A DNA stretch of 64,000 nucleotides from Varanus komodoensis (lineage: Eukaryota; Chordata; Lepidosauria; Squamata; Varanidae), in contig NW_025335468.1 of NCBI RefSeq assembly GCF_004798865.1, positions 4,339,893 through 4,403,892 on the forward strand, written 5' to 3'. Below, one piece after another: positions 40,001-44,432 of this stretch. The translations under genes were made by a program, and so were the position numbers. The notes beneath the pieces were generated by a model. The model was given only the letters and a program-made list of their open reading frames with translations, did no database searches and had not been told where the DNA came from. Numbering within the stretch: the first letter of the stretch is position 1; every line of letters starts with the position of its first letter.

Positions 40001-42100
40001 TCTGGTGTCACTCTTAGGATTGAACATCATGCTGACCTTGGAAATGACAGGAACTTCACTCTGGTCTTCCTCCTGGAACAGGCTGTTCACATAATCATGA
40101 TCTATTCCTCCTCCTTCTTCCACGCACTTAAATTTAACACTGGAACGTTGTTCCCTGAGGAAAAGAAAAAGCCATGCAGTGCAGGGTTTGTCTATTATTT
40201 TCTACTCCTTTTCTATTCATGTCAGCTGTGACCACTGGTCCCAGTAATGTTTTCACATTAACCACCAGCAAATCTGAATTCAACACCAAGTATGTTCTTG
40301 ACCGATTCAGTACTAAGTACACCCTTGACTTGACAAGGAGCCTTAGCACATAGTTAAGATGTTTTGTCATTGTCACATGTGACATTTTAATGTAAACCTG
40401 GTAAAGATGTTTGGTGTAGACTTAAACATGAGTGACGTGCCTCTTAGTCCTTAGTGGACATTTTTTTGACTACGTTATTCTTTCAGTCCCCTCATTTCTG
40501 ATAGCTACTCGTACATGTAGCTGGGAACTCTAGGAACAGCTCAAAACAAAATATTCTGATTCTGACAAAACATGTGGAGGGAAAAGTGGGGAAGAATAGT
40601 CTTTATAACAAGACATAAGCATCCTAAATCAGGAAAAAAATTCAGAATGTGTATGGGGAACAAATGAGTTTCCTGATTATTGGGTCAGACCCTACCATTA
40701 GGCAGAATGAGGCTGCTACATCAGACAGTTGACTTGAGCAGTCATGCAAGTTGTAAATTACTTAATTTGTTGTTGTTGTTGTTGTTGTTGTTGCTCTTTA
40801 ACTGTCAGGGATGTTATGGGCTCTTCTAGCTCAAGTGTCAAATTAACTTTCCTAGACCTAGTACTATGAAGGTGGAAAGGGGATGTGTGGATTTGCTAAT
40901 CTGCCTCTAGCAGCAAAATATCTTTGGTCCAACACTGCTGTTTATTGATCTCTTTCTGCAAACTCCACATGACTATCTTTTTGCATACTGATATTTTTCA
41001 CATCCATTTCTTTCTTAGGTTTGCCATGGGGGAGGGTGTTATACCTGAATTGGCTGTGTACCACTCAAGACAAAGAGGAAGAAAACCACTGAGGCAACCA
41101 TAAGTGTTTATTATCAAACATTTGACTTTATATACATTTAATCATGATAAAATGTAAATATTGTAAATAATTAACAGTGCAAAATACAATTACAGGAAAC
41201 ATCAGAAACTGATATTATTAACAATCATGTAGGAGCACTGGAAATCCAAGATACAATTTGAGAATGTTCAAAAATGAGATTATTGACAATTGCATGGGAA
41301 TGCTGACAATATAAGACATATTTCAAAACCATTTTTTTCCCAAATGCTTTTTACAAGTATATTGAATGCATGTTTTTATTTTATTGTTGCATAAAAAGCC
41401 ACTTTCTTGCAAGAACCATTCAGGTATCATGTCATACGAGTTTTATGCAAGCAAATAACATGAACAATTGTTTTCGCAAATAACACCAGAGGTAAAATTC
41501 TAAAGATGATCATTTCAAATAGAATCTCATAGTTGGCACTCATACTAAAAAAAAGCAGTTCAGGGTTATTTTTCTTTAAATTAAGTTGAAACAGTGTTAA
41601 ACTCTGCTTCTATAGTAGAGGTTAAGAACAGAAACATTCGTTATTTAAGGTTTAAGTACTGACAGTGTTCCACCTAAAGTGAATTCTTCTTGATTCTATC
41701 GGCACTTAGAATGCTTTGTACAGTATATTTTTTGTTCAATGCTACTTGTTGATGTTAAAAAATGGAATGTTTTTAAGGATCTATTGACTACACTGTAGCT
41801 TTTATACTACTAAAGCATCCATGAACTTCAATTTGCAGAATCTCTTGTGCAGAAAGCATGCTGCAAGGGCAGTCATGCTGGATGGGGAGAGAGAGAGAGA
41901 GAGAGAAAAGCCTGCGGGGAGAATAGCAATATCGGTTTGCAATGGAGATGAGGCACTTAAAGGCTGGAATAGTGCCGTACCCATGCCAAAAAAAAAAAAA
42001 GCAATGACATTTACCTATGACTCTGCCCACTGTACAGGCAAGTATAAGTGGTACCTTTATGTATCTTGCTCATGTTCTTTCCTTCCTGTGCTTGTTTCAT
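142..42100 (-). CDS. LMNTD2: LMNTD2, lamin tail domain-containing protein 2 (17-exon model)
   Basis: Seen: 17 minus-strand exons, listed separately, whose splice phases (2,2,0,2,2,1,2,0,0,0,2,1,2,0,0,2) close into one 2274-nt frame of 757 codons plus stop. Residues 1-300 include helical, Leu/Glu/Lys-rich stretches (for example RALLLLLHQRDLEIKGLKR). Residues about 300-513 are a Ser/Thr-rich linker. Residues about 519-640 form a lamin tail domain with GSLRIVSV, FPSGTVLPAQHHIT, VWAAG and GPECITILRDHNGQ. A conserved DDNVDLSVDKFPL follows, then a basic tail. Known: the lamin tail is an Ig-like fold shared with nuclear lamins. LMNTD2 and LMNTD1 are its non-lamin carriers, and the post-domain DDN.DLS.D.FPL motif fits LMNTD2 rather than LMNTD1, as I remember those proteins. 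Inference: orthology to LMNTD2, by memory and not by alignment. Its cellular role is poorly known. The model is about 120 residues longer than the mammalian protein as I recall it. Exons 1 and 4 are the weakest parts. No AATAAA lies in the 141 bases after the stop. Confidence 0.85.
893..1003. repeat. Palindromic MITE-like squamate repeat, partial
   Basis: It contains 'ggttggacctgaactcccat ... gatgggagctgcagctgc', the mirrored 'tccaactcccat / atgggagttg' core seen in six other copies in this window (16.1, 25.7, 28.0, 29.9, 30.4 and 59.3 kb). No coding capacity. Confidence 0.5.
1129..1370 (-). repeat. tRNA-derived SINE (Sauria type), nearly full length
   Basis: Read on the minus strand it starts ggagagccactgggttggtg, has the tRNA-like head with 'gtgctggac' and 'ggtttta', the body 'aggttgtgaggtgggttaggc' in reverse, and an AATA-type tail at 1129-1140. 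It lies in intron 16 of LMNTD2. Confidence 0.8.
1371..2538. other. Intron 16, no recognised feature
   Basis: Apart from a short TG/CA-rich patch near 1595-1630, I recognise no repeat or gene in this stretch. The 168-codon open frame at 1447-1953 on the plus strand has no recognisable motif and no splice context. Confidence 0.5.
2539..2768 (-). CDS. LMNTD2: LMNTD2 exon 16 (end of lamin tail and conserved acidic motif)
   Basis: It continues NGQ with IVSQYRNPHQVTT, the last strand of the fold, then AYDDNVDLSVDKFPL, the motif I associate with LMNTD2. An Asp/Glu-rich stretch and a Lys/His-rich stretch follow. The acceptor tttgtctgcatcatccaag is preceded, about 120 bases further up, by a 70-base (CT)n tract in the transcript. 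The donor is AGAAG|gtgcgt, phase 2. Confidence 0.88.
2889..2961. repeat. (AG)n microsatellite
   Basis: About 35 uninterrupted AG units. In the LMNTD2 transcript this is a (CU)n tract 120-190 nt upstream of the exon 16 acceptor. Length suggests it is polymorphic. Confidence 0.97.
3325..3366 (-). repeat. SINE 3'-end fragment
   Basis: 'tatttatagcctgcctttct' and 'ggaactcaaga' match the 3' end of the Sauria-type SINE copies in this window in reverse orientation. Confidence 0.45.
4143..4259 (-). CDS. LMNTD2: LMNTD2 exon 15 (lamin tail domain, second half)
   Basis: Exactly 39 codons, phase 0 at both ends, starting with the diagnostic VWAAG that continues HHIT from exon 14. It ends with GPECITILRDHNGQ, equivalent to the lamin GPEC.TIL...GQ strand. 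The acceptor is tgttttgtag; the donor is GCCAG|gtgaat. The exact junction with both neighbours is strong evidence for the model. Confidence 0.92.
5342..5537 (-). CDS. LMNTD2: LMNTD2 exon 14 (lamin tail domain, first half)
   Basis: 65 codons contain the opening strands of the lamin tail fold: GSLRIVSVHRAGFFIRIFN, then LNKEVDLSSYIIQQ, then YPVSIYHFPSGTVLPAQHHIT. These correspond to the G.(L/I).I..V...G.F(I/V)(K/R) opening and the Y.FP.G..L.....(I/V)TVWA hallmark of lamins. The acceptor is tttcttccag; the donor is ACT|gtaagc. It enters in phase 2 and leaves in phase 0. Confidence 0.92.
5935..6252 (+). mobile_element. BovB/RTE LINE, 3' end of ORF2
   Basis: It translates to AKMIKLELSYFGHIMSKQD in the frame at 6020, then GRRRRGRPVMGWIHSIKEA, then a degenerate end with 'cattttggagggcgttcattc'. 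This is the C-terminal signature of BovB-type ORF2 ('YFGHIMRR..SLEKT ... GRRRRGRP.MRW.D.IKEA'). Only the tail remains, so it is 5'-truncated and inactive. It lies in intron 13 of LMNTD2. Confidence 0.88.
6253..7985. other. Intron 13, mostly unrecognised
   Basis: Around 6895-7190 the sequence carries 'gggtgaattaaccc' and 'ttaaacaacccac' pieces like an old squamate repeat also seen near 26.5, 36.3 and 38.1 kb. A 15-base A run lies at about 7646. No gene seen. Confidence 0.4.
7990..8146 (-). repeat. Squamate interspersed repeat (L2-like LINE 3' end)
   Basis: On the minus strand it reads 'gaactgcccagagcacttt' and 'gttgggtggtatggaaac', the common '...accgcccagagagcttcggctattgggcggtat' type of 3' end. 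Related tails are at 28.2 and 48.1 kb on the plus strand. The LINE class is inferred. Confidence 0.6.
8385..8511 (-). CDS. LMNTD2: LMNTD2 exon 13 (Pro/Gly-rich linker)
   Basis: The acceptor (ttccactttccacag) and donor (GTG|gtgagt) are both strong. The frame set by exon 12 encodes ALPLGPWRLAQSDLPLG ... GYTPDVPSSFIEKCK. It enters in phase 1 and leaves in phase 2. The exon lies between two pieces of one repeat family that share a 19-bp direct repeat (see findings). Confidence 0.75.
8643..9045 (-). repeat. Squamate interspersed repeat (L2-like), upstream portion
   Basis: It contains 'tcaggtctgggcaagtaaat', 'ggagatgatccctctggtaa' and 'atttagggttttgtaggttt', matching the block seen in the 12.6-13.2 and 35.1-35.5 kb copies. 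It starts with the same 19 bases that end the 7990-8146 piece. Confidence 0.6.
9046..11542. other. Intron 12, unexplained; holds a 252-codon open frame
   Basis: An open frame at 9529-10287 (+) lacks stops for 252 codons, but its peptide has no recognisable domain. Two diverged tandem units lie at about 9545-9640 and 9718-9815. 10,860-11,040 resembles an old repeat with 'ccatggtttatcag' and 'gtgggttgtgaaaacc'. No gene is called. Confidence 0.4.
11543..11697 (-). CDS. LMNTD2: LMNTD2 exon 12 (Ser/Thr-rich linker)
   Basis: The acceptor is cctattacag and the donor AAAGT|gtaagg. 51 codons are Ser/Thr-rich (TPLQSDLSSSVTETK, then SSSSLPSSQDKIQQAK), as expected of a disordered linker before the globular tail. 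It enters in phase 2 and leaves in phase 1, which matches exon 13. Confidence 0.8.
12595..13200 (-). repeat. Squamate interspersed repeat (L2-like), longest copy
   Basis: It starts (as 3' end) with 'tggatttatatgctgctgtg' and includes 'aggtagattggcaaaagaga', 'caggttgtttagggttatat' and 'cactgcagtaatctggtac' in family order. It is strongly diverged and has no coding capacity. Confidence 0.6.
13966..14171. mobile_element. hAT non-autonomous element (MITE), 206 bp
   Basis: The ends are caggggtggccaaact and tctggccacccctg, which are inverted repeats. The 8-bp flanks (tgtaactg / gataacta) match at 5 of 8 positions, as for an old target duplication. No coding sequence. Confidence 0.85.
15054..15160 (-). 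CDS. LMNTD2: LMNTD2 exon 11
   Basis: The acceptor is ctctgttttag; the donor GGAAG|gtaaat is good. 35 codons include a short helix (GSVTQQEKDEIITQLESV) and a Ser/Gly end. It enters in phase 0 and leaves in phase 2. It could join exon 14 directly in frame, so exons 12 and 13 together form a skippable cassette. Confidence 0.8.
15841..15966 (-). repeat. Sauria-type SINE, 3' half
   Basis: 'tcctgccatttttcctcttgc', 'aaggaactcagggtggcata' and 'aaccccgtgaggtagatcag' are in the order of the 3' half of the SINE read in reverse. The tRNA-like head is missing. Confidence 0.7.
16141..16268. repeat. Palindromic MITE-like squamate repeat
   Basis: The arms are 'agccttcctccaagtggtgt' and, mirrored, 'ggagttggggaaggct'. 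The core is 'tccagatgtttcagactcca' against 'actgcagtccaacagcagct'. It is one of seven copies in the window. Confidence 0.6.
17058..17262 (-). repeat. Sauria-type SINE
   Basis: It reads in reverse 'caagcaccagtccaatgatc', then 'tgagaattagaacccagaat' (tRNA-like B-box region), then 'ccctgtgaggtaggttaggc'. The T-rich end at 17060-17080 is its A-rich tail. Confidence 0.75.
17942..18040 (-). CDS. LMNTD2: LMNTD2 exon 10 (linker)
   Basis: 33 codons, phase 0 at both ends, with acceptor ttcctgtatag and donor CATAAG|gttagt. It encodes SETGSRITSTKSDLRLRR and PKHTSFVDAFHK, basic and Ser/Thr-rich. A degenerate CR1 fragment lies only about 50 bases upstream of the acceptor. Confidence 0.75.
18088..18760 (+). 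mobile_element. CR1 LINE, ORF2 C-terminus and 3' UTR, degenerate
   Basis: It translates to GKMQERASRMVKGLECLPYK, which matches the CR1 ORF2 end 'EKVQ.RATKMI.GLE.LPYEERL'. It is followed by the 3' part with 'ttaaaaaggcattagacaca', 'tcaatgggtatgagttatga' and 'ggatactagattagattggcc'. It is 5'-truncated and has many indels. It sits about 50 bases upstream of LMNTD2 exon 10. Confidence 0.8.
18761..20680. other. Intron 9, mostly unrecognised
   Basis: It holds homopolymer C runs near 19,228 and 19,607 and a short patch (19,160-19,215) with 'gcaggccaatttggccct' that may be a remnant of a hAT-like element. No gene seen. Confidence 0.35.
20688..20760. repeat. 42-bp tandem duplication (1.7 copies)
   Basis: 'ggagaaaagaggaaagaaag' plus 'accaataaaa' occurs at 20688 and again at 20730, nearly identical. 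This looks like a recent purine-rich duplication. Confidence 0.85.
20917..21062 (+). mobile_element. Tc1/mariner-like terminal inverted repeat, single end
   Basis: It begins cagtgccttgcagaaatatt and continues 'ttttgtcacattccaacctg' and 'aaatggatttaactgg', like the long terminal repeats of vertebrate Tc1-like elements (CAGTGCCTTGCAAAAGTATTCA...). No transposase and no second end were found within the next kilobases, so it is a truncated relic. Confidence 0.75.
21063..24297. other. Intron 9, no recognised gene
   Basis: It holds a C run near 21,284. 23,060-23,260 has 'atccatggcttggtttgcag'-type sequence of an old squamate repeat. The open frames at 23,533-24,047 are GC-rich but lack splice context or motifs. 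Confidence 0.35.
24298..24459 (-). CDS. LMNTD2: LMNTD2 exon 9 (coiled coil, then acidic/Ser-rich)
   Basis: 54 codons, phase 0 at both ends. The first 30 residues are helical (EMQQLEDKLLKSKLHILQLQ). The rest is Ser/Asp-rich (KIDSDSSTSLDEGSK). The donor is TTTGAG|gtagga; the acceptor ccttccaaaaag is unusual but acceptable. Confidence 0.8.
25395..26040 (+). mobile_element. CR1 LINE, ORF2 C-terminus, interrupted by a MITE
   Basis: 'gctgcttacagttcttcaaa' and 'ctgcagaaaagggcaacaaa' match the CR1 segment encoding 'LEYCVQFW ... LEKVQKRATK'. 'tttggtacttcttcacacaa' and 'ttgatgcatggaatgtgtta' continue it. A palindromic repeat lies inside at about 25,712-25,832. Confidence 0.75.
25712..25832. repeat. 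Palindromic MITE-like repeat inserted in CR1
   Basis: The mirrored arms 'ggtgcctgccagatgtgt' and 'acacatctggcaggtatc' flank a short core. The CR1 sequence continues on both sides, so this insertion is younger than the CR1 copy. Confidence 0.65.
26745..26992 (+). repeat. CR1-like 3' end
   Basis: 'gggatctagctggctaatgt' and 'gctggactagatggacttgc' followed by 'tctgatccaccagggctt' are the widespread squamate CR1-type 3' terminus. The 5' part is not recognisable. Confidence 0.6.
27259..27334 (-). CDS. LMNTD2: LMNTD2 exon 8 (coiled coil)
   Basis: 76 nt encoding SENALQKEVDQLSAELTAVK plus EDHKQ, a clear coiled-coil heptad pattern. The donor is AAACAG|gtgaat; the acceptor tttatttatag is modest. It enters in phase 2 and leaves in phase 0. 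A CR1 fragment begins about 27 bases upstream of the acceptor. Confidence 0.8.
27361..27835 (-). mobile_element. CR1-like 3' end, split by a hAT insertion
   Basis: On the minus strand it ends 'gatggacctctggtctgatc' and 'cagcatgtcttttactatgt'. More of the element, equivalent to '...tggatggctttaaaagaggatt...', reappears beyond the hAT at 27,789-27,835. Confidence 0.65.
27573..27780. mobile_element. hAT non-autonomous element (MITE), 208 bp
   Basis: It starts caggggtgggcaattaat and ends gtacaatgcccaggtctg. Both sides carry a perfect 8-bp duplication, cgctaatg (27565-27572 and 27781-27788). The GC-rich internal part has 'ggccggatgtggcccgcggg'. It is inserted in a CR1 copy. Confidence 0.93.
27958..28072. 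repeat. Palindromic MITE-like repeat, partial
   Basis: 'cctggtgccctccagatgtg' opens it, and 'gcagctggaggaccccagat' is the diverged mirror arm. Confidence 0.5.
28085..28328 (+). repeat. L2-like LINE 3' end with (TAAA)n tail
   Basis: 'atattgtatttcataatgtt' is followed by 'gccatcctgagcacttccat', 'gggatataaaagctgtaaat' and six AAAT units at 28303-28328. This is the 3'-terminal pattern of the L2-like family also seen at 8.0 and 48.1 kb. Confidence 0.6.
28806..29024 (+). repeat. tRNA-derived SINE (Ala-tRNA-like head)
   Basis: 'cagctcagtgggaggtcacc' and 'tgctttggatgcagagtgtc' are a diverged tRNA head. The body ends with 'tctcagtaaaaggcagattc', as in the copy at 57.7 kb. Confidence 0.7.
29341..29576 (+). 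repeat. Sauria-type SINE, full length
   Basis: The head is 'cagccagtgtgctgtactgg', 'ttagagtactgg' (A-box-like), then 'gggttctaatctccac' (B-box-like). The body is 'cactgtgccatgaagatagc' and 'ctcagcctaaccaactcaca'. The tail is 'ccttaagctccatggaggaa' and AATA-rich. It lies in intron 7. Confidence 0.88.
29905..29960. repeat. Palindromic MITE-like repeat, one arm
   Basis: 'ggccttccccagcctggtgc' followed by 'cagatgttttacatcagtta' is the left arm only. Confidence 0.4.
30425..30545. repeat. Palindromic MITE-like repeat
   Basis: 'cctgttgccctccagatgtt' and, mirrored, 'aaacatctggaaaggcaccc' flank 'aactccaactccctttggct'. Both arms are present. Confidence 0.65.
30625..30652. repeat. (CA)n microsatellite
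   Basis: Fourteen CA units with one T interruption, in intron 7. Confidence 0.95.
31005..31140 (-). CDS. LMNTD2: LMNTD2 exon 7
   Basis: The acceptor is catgccttgcag; the donor GAAG|gtattc is weak. Two frames are open here. The phases of exons 6 and 8 select the one starting KLPLKRHAAILPEQSWGEE and ending RVTLPVFSRER. The peptide is proline-rich and probably disordered. Confidence 0.7.
32255..32304 (-). CDS. LMNTD2: LMNTD2 exon 6
   Basis: A short 50-nt exon behind an outstanding pyrimidine tract (ttttttttcctcccctctcag), with a strong donor (AAGG|gtaagg). It encodes LIAMQEQLSREIAAKK, helical and continuing the coiled coil of exon 5. It enters in phase 2 and leaves in phase 1, which sets the frame of exon 7. 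Confidence 0.8.
33303..33488 (-). CDS. LMNTD2: LMNTD2 exon 5 (coiled coil)
   Basis: The acceptor is tcctttgcag and the donor AA|gtgagt. 61 codons encode a Leu-rich helical segment with LLENPRALLLLLHQRDLEI and LSCILQELVKSRQKV. The heptad-like leucines suggest coiled coil, as in the N-terminal half of LMNTD2. It enters and leaves in phase 2. Confidence 0.85.
33865..33905 (-). CDS. LMNTD2: LMNTD2 candidate micro-exon 4
   Basis: A 41-nt interval with acceptor ctttcaactcagaacttccag and donor CACT|gtaggt. It enters in phase 0 and leaves in phase 2, the only combination that reconciles exon 3 with exon 5. It encodes MCRKMYYTTDSRA(L). The case rests on phase and splice sites, since the peptide is too short to judge. 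Confidence 0.35.
34032..34095. repeat. (CTTT)n microsatellite
   Basis: About fifteen CTTT units after a short CTTC start, in an LMNTD2 intron. Confidence 0.96.
34330..34885 (+). repeat. Unclassified GC-rich insert, possibly LTR-like
   Basis: This block is much more GC-rich than its surroundings. It ends with 'tttggtaaataaagaaccct' (an AATAAA) shortly before normal intron resumes. That layout would suit an LTR or other retroelement end, but I could not define termini or a target duplication. Confidence 0.3.
35037..35128 (+). repeat. MIR-like SINE fragment
   Basis: 'gagcttcagtttccacatat' and 'aatgggaatagtagtggcct' follow the MIR core 'cctcagtttcc.catctgtaaaatgggaataatagtacct'. Confidence 0.65.
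35135..35485 (-). repeat. Squamate interspersed repeat (L2-like)
   Basis: It has 'cacttagtgtggcttatgat', 'aaaactctttcctcaccctgg' and 'ggaaaaggcattttagatag' in the order of the family's 3' portion read in reverse. Confidence 0.5.
35612..35717 (-). CDS. LMNTD2: LMNTD2 exon 3
   Basis: Only one frame is open. It encodes a tryptophan-containing helical segment (QFWEDKWNWLDAKHIEKG ... RKLEEDFILQ). The donor CTACAG|gtgaac is good. The acceptor (atatggagag) has a weak pyrimidine tract. It enters in phase 2 and leaves in phase 0, so it cannot join exon 5 directly without a frame change. That is the reason for seeking exon 4. An in-frame ATG just upstream makes an alternative first exon conceivable. 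Confidence 0.65.
35720..36660. other. Intron 2, no clear feature
   Basis: 36,240-36,380 includes 'cctgggttgtttcatgatgt' and 'gggttaactcagctactgtg', pieces of the old 'aaccca'-type squamate repeat. Nothing else recognised. Confidence 0.35.
36688..37960 (+). mobile_element. L1 LINE, 5'-truncated ORF2 end
   Basis: It translates to GLPDWVLYYQASVLMWLKEW (starting just upstream, at the junction), GWHAYKWHEKCK, HYIRKSLMSVWEKLKTKLYT and, in a second frame, MWWTCDKAKKYWAKIHKWLEE. All are L1 ORF2 C-terminal features, including the CWKC/WW zinc-like region. The 3' end is A-rich (37,940-37,967). A 12-bp direct repeat, aaaaaggagctc, flanks it at 36676-36687 and 37961-37972. One clear frame break separates the two coding pieces. 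Confidence 0.92.
37973..39944. other. Intron 2, no recognised gene
   Basis: 38,010-38,170 and 39,430-39,480 hold old squamate repeat pieces ('tggattatcatgacatgtga'). A G run lies near 39,510 and a (CAAT)4 at 39,090. The rest is unrecognised. Confidence 0.35.
39945..40154 (-). CDS. LMNTD2: LMNTD2 exon 2
   Basis: The acceptor ttttcttttcctcag is strong, and the donor after AAGCAACA is gtaagt, a perfect match. There are 69 whole codons with phase 2 at both ends. The peptide is acidic, then Ser-rich (GGGIDHDYVNSLFQEEDQ ... KYDSFSSSRISPNELMKQ). It reads as a real coding exon with a disordered N-terminal segment. The phase also fits direct joining to exon 5, so exons 3-4 may be skipped in some transcripts. 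Confidence 0.75.
40768..40794. repeat. (TTG)n microsatellite
   Basis: Nine GTT units in intron 1. Confidence 0.93.
41886..41908. repeat. (GA)n microsatellite
   Basis: About eleven GA units, just downstream (in the transcript) of candidate exon 1. A 13-base A run follows at about 41,988. Confidence 0.9.
42015..42100 (-). CDS. LMNTD2: LMNTD2 candidate exon 1 (start codon)
   Basis: ATG at 42100-42098 has G at -3 and an in-frame TAA a few codons upstream. 28 codons run to a donor (ATAG|gtaaat) in phase 2, as exon 2 requires. The peptide starts MKQAQEGKNMSKIHK. A fair acceptor (tttcatcag) lies about 40 bases upstream of the ATG, so a 5' UTR exon further right is possible. The peptide is not recognisable, and one in three random exons would share the phase. 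Translation could instead start at an internal Met of exon 2. Confidence 0.4.
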
Positions 42101-42189
42101 CTCTCCCCAGCTCCCCTTTTAGGTTCACTCAGGTAGCCTGATGAAACACCAAACAATGCTCTGGGACCCTTAGCTGTTTGTTTGCTTGT

Positions 42190-42332
42190 TTGTTTTACTT
42201 ATATCCTGGTTTTTCCTCTTAGAAGTCCAAGATGGTGCACATGACCTCTTGTTCCTCCTCCTTTCCAATTTATCCTCACAAGAACCCTGTGAAGTAGGTT
42301 AGTCTGAGTCCAAGTCAGAGGACTAGGGACTT
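42190..42332 (-). repeat. Sauria-type SINE, 3' half
   Basis: 'acttatatcctggtttttcc', 'gaagtccaagatggtgcaca' and 'agaaccctgtgaagtaggtt' correspond to the SINE body and tail in reverse. The head is missing. Confidence 0.65.
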
Positions 42333-42979
42333 CTCTATATGAAGTATTTAACCCCCTCCTTTACTGAGGCTGCTTCTTCCATTTTCTTTTCAGGAAAAAG
42401 AGTGTGTCCGTTTGCATGGTTCCCACCACTTCCCAAATTCGTTTATCTTTGCCTTTCACATAGTCCATTATCCAACCACAAGGTGGTATCCATAGCAGAA
42501 TTTTGAGAATACACAAATATTCATTTCATTATGTTCCAGATTTGAAATTTAACAGACTTTTCTTTCTCTAGAAGCAGTTGGAAAAAATCGCTGGAAAGTA
42601 TGGGAGATATCAGCATGTCAAGAATCCAGAGTGCACAATGAATGTCGCATGAACCCAGATCTCCCCAGTTCAGGGCTCTATAATCACTAGACCAGGCTGG
42701 CAACAACATCAAAAAGTGGCTCATAGCAGGCAAAGCCACATCACATTGCTCAGCACAGTGTGCTCTGTGCCTAGTGACACTGGAGGCTTTGACATTGTTA
42801 CGATTATTATTACACCATCAATATGCATGGAGCCTTGCAAACTCCAAGGTGGCAGATTCCTCGACAGAAGTGAGCAGCCAAAGGAGGTGATGGAAATGGA
42901 GGCGGAGTAAACAGGGCGGAAATATGCATCTGTTTCAGTTACACATACTTGGGCTTAACAACAACATGGTATGGGGAGA

Positions 42980-43335
42980 AAAGGATTGTGCCAAAGGATT
43001 GTGCCAAAGAGAAGAGATGGGTTTGAGGAGGGGTTGGAAGGAAGGGAAGACAAGTGGTGTGTTAATGGGTGTTGGTGAAATTAAGCATGCTTTCTGTCAG
43101 GAAGTTCCGGAAATGATAAAGGATGGTGTTTGATGGAAGAGGAGACTGTAGGAGCTGAGGGTGCTAGAGCAGGAGAAGCAAAGGTCTTGAGCAGAGATGT
43201 ATCTGGGATATTAAGAGCAGAGAAACATGAAGAGACAAGGCCATGTTGGGGGTCAAAGGTAAGGACAAGAAGTTTGTGCTGGATCCAGGAGTGGACAGAA
43301 AAGTTGAGCCAGAACAGATGTGTCTAGCAGTGGTT
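42980..43335 (+). repeat. Ancient amniote interspersed repeat, unclassified
   Basis: 'gagacaaggccatgttgggg', 'gtaaggacaagaagtttgtg' and 'ctggatccaggagtggacag' resemble a widespread, purine-rich vertebrate repeat. The small open frames across it are probably spurious. Confidence 0.4.
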
Positions 43336-44267
43336 TCTCTTTTTTACTTTGGAATAGGCATGGGAGGGCCAAACTGAATCTTAAATGCTCCCCTCTCCTT
43401 GCCCCCTCCATGCTATGGTCCTGATTAGGACTCAGGACCTACACCTACTCTAGAGTAAAAATGAAGGGGAATGATGCAGCTGAAGTGCTTTGACGTAACA
43501 TCTGCATTGGCCTCTAGTGCAAAAATTTAAAAATGTCAGAGGGACAAGAGCAATTAATCATTTTGGAAGCAAATTTCTACTGGGGTGCGGGGGGCTGAGG
43601 TGAGACAACAGAAGACCAGCATGGAGATGGGTGTCAATAATCAATACAAGAGTTGACCAAGTCATGAATCACAATTTTTGTTAATGGACTGGGGAGAAAT
43701 GTCTTGTTTTATACCACTGTAAAGGGAGAAGCAATAAACTGTGTATGAAGAGCCATGGAGGGAAAGGGGGCAAAGATAATAAAGCTTGTTCAGTAAGGTG
43801 GATGGCGATCTTGCCAATGAATATTATGGAGAGTATATTTGTATTTAAGAAAGCTTAGAGGCTGTCTGTAGGACAAGAGAGTCCCCTTAAGGTGGCTTAG
43901 AAAAGTAATAAAACTTCAGTAAAACAAGGTTTGAATTCACTTCAGAATTTTATAGGAAGTAAAACAGACAATGAAGGGAAGAACATTGGAGAAAAAAAGT
44001 TAAGTTTCATTTTGGGTGAGGAGTAAGAAACTGCAACTGTGCAAGAGGAGCAAGATAAAATAGCTGAAGGAGTACTAATATAGAAATTCATTGGTACTTA
44101 AAGAATGGATCTGTGCATGCAGGTCCATCACTTAATTTTCTTGCACAATGCCTGGCAGCTAAATGTATGAACTGACTCTATGGGGAACAATGAGCAGTTA
44201 TGCTAATGGAGTTGTATTTAAGATGGCTCCTTCCCACATGCGGGTTATCATACGCACTCGGTCTGGG

Positions 44268-44432
44268 GGAACTGGGTCAAAATTCGTTCCTGTGCGATCC
44301 TGGGCAAGGCACATTCTCTCACGTTTATTCCCCATGTAAAAAATGTGGGAGAAACAGTAGTCCTCTCACAGGATCGTTACAAGGTCACCAGAGAAAATCT
44401 ATAAAGCACTTAGAAAAACCTGAGCAAATAAA
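44268..44432 (+). repeat. MIR-like SINE
   Basis: 'cgatcctgggcaaggcacat', 'ttattccccatgtaaaaaat' and 'cctctcacaggatcgttaca' followed by 'aaatctataaagcacttag' reproduce the MIR order (splice-like core, 'cctcacagggttgt', 'gtaaagcgctta'). Confidence 0.75.

Noticed and set aside
43130-43327. Plus-strand frame rich in Glu and Gly followed by gtaagg
   Set aside because: It lies in an old purine-rich interspersed repeat and has no acceptor or homology.
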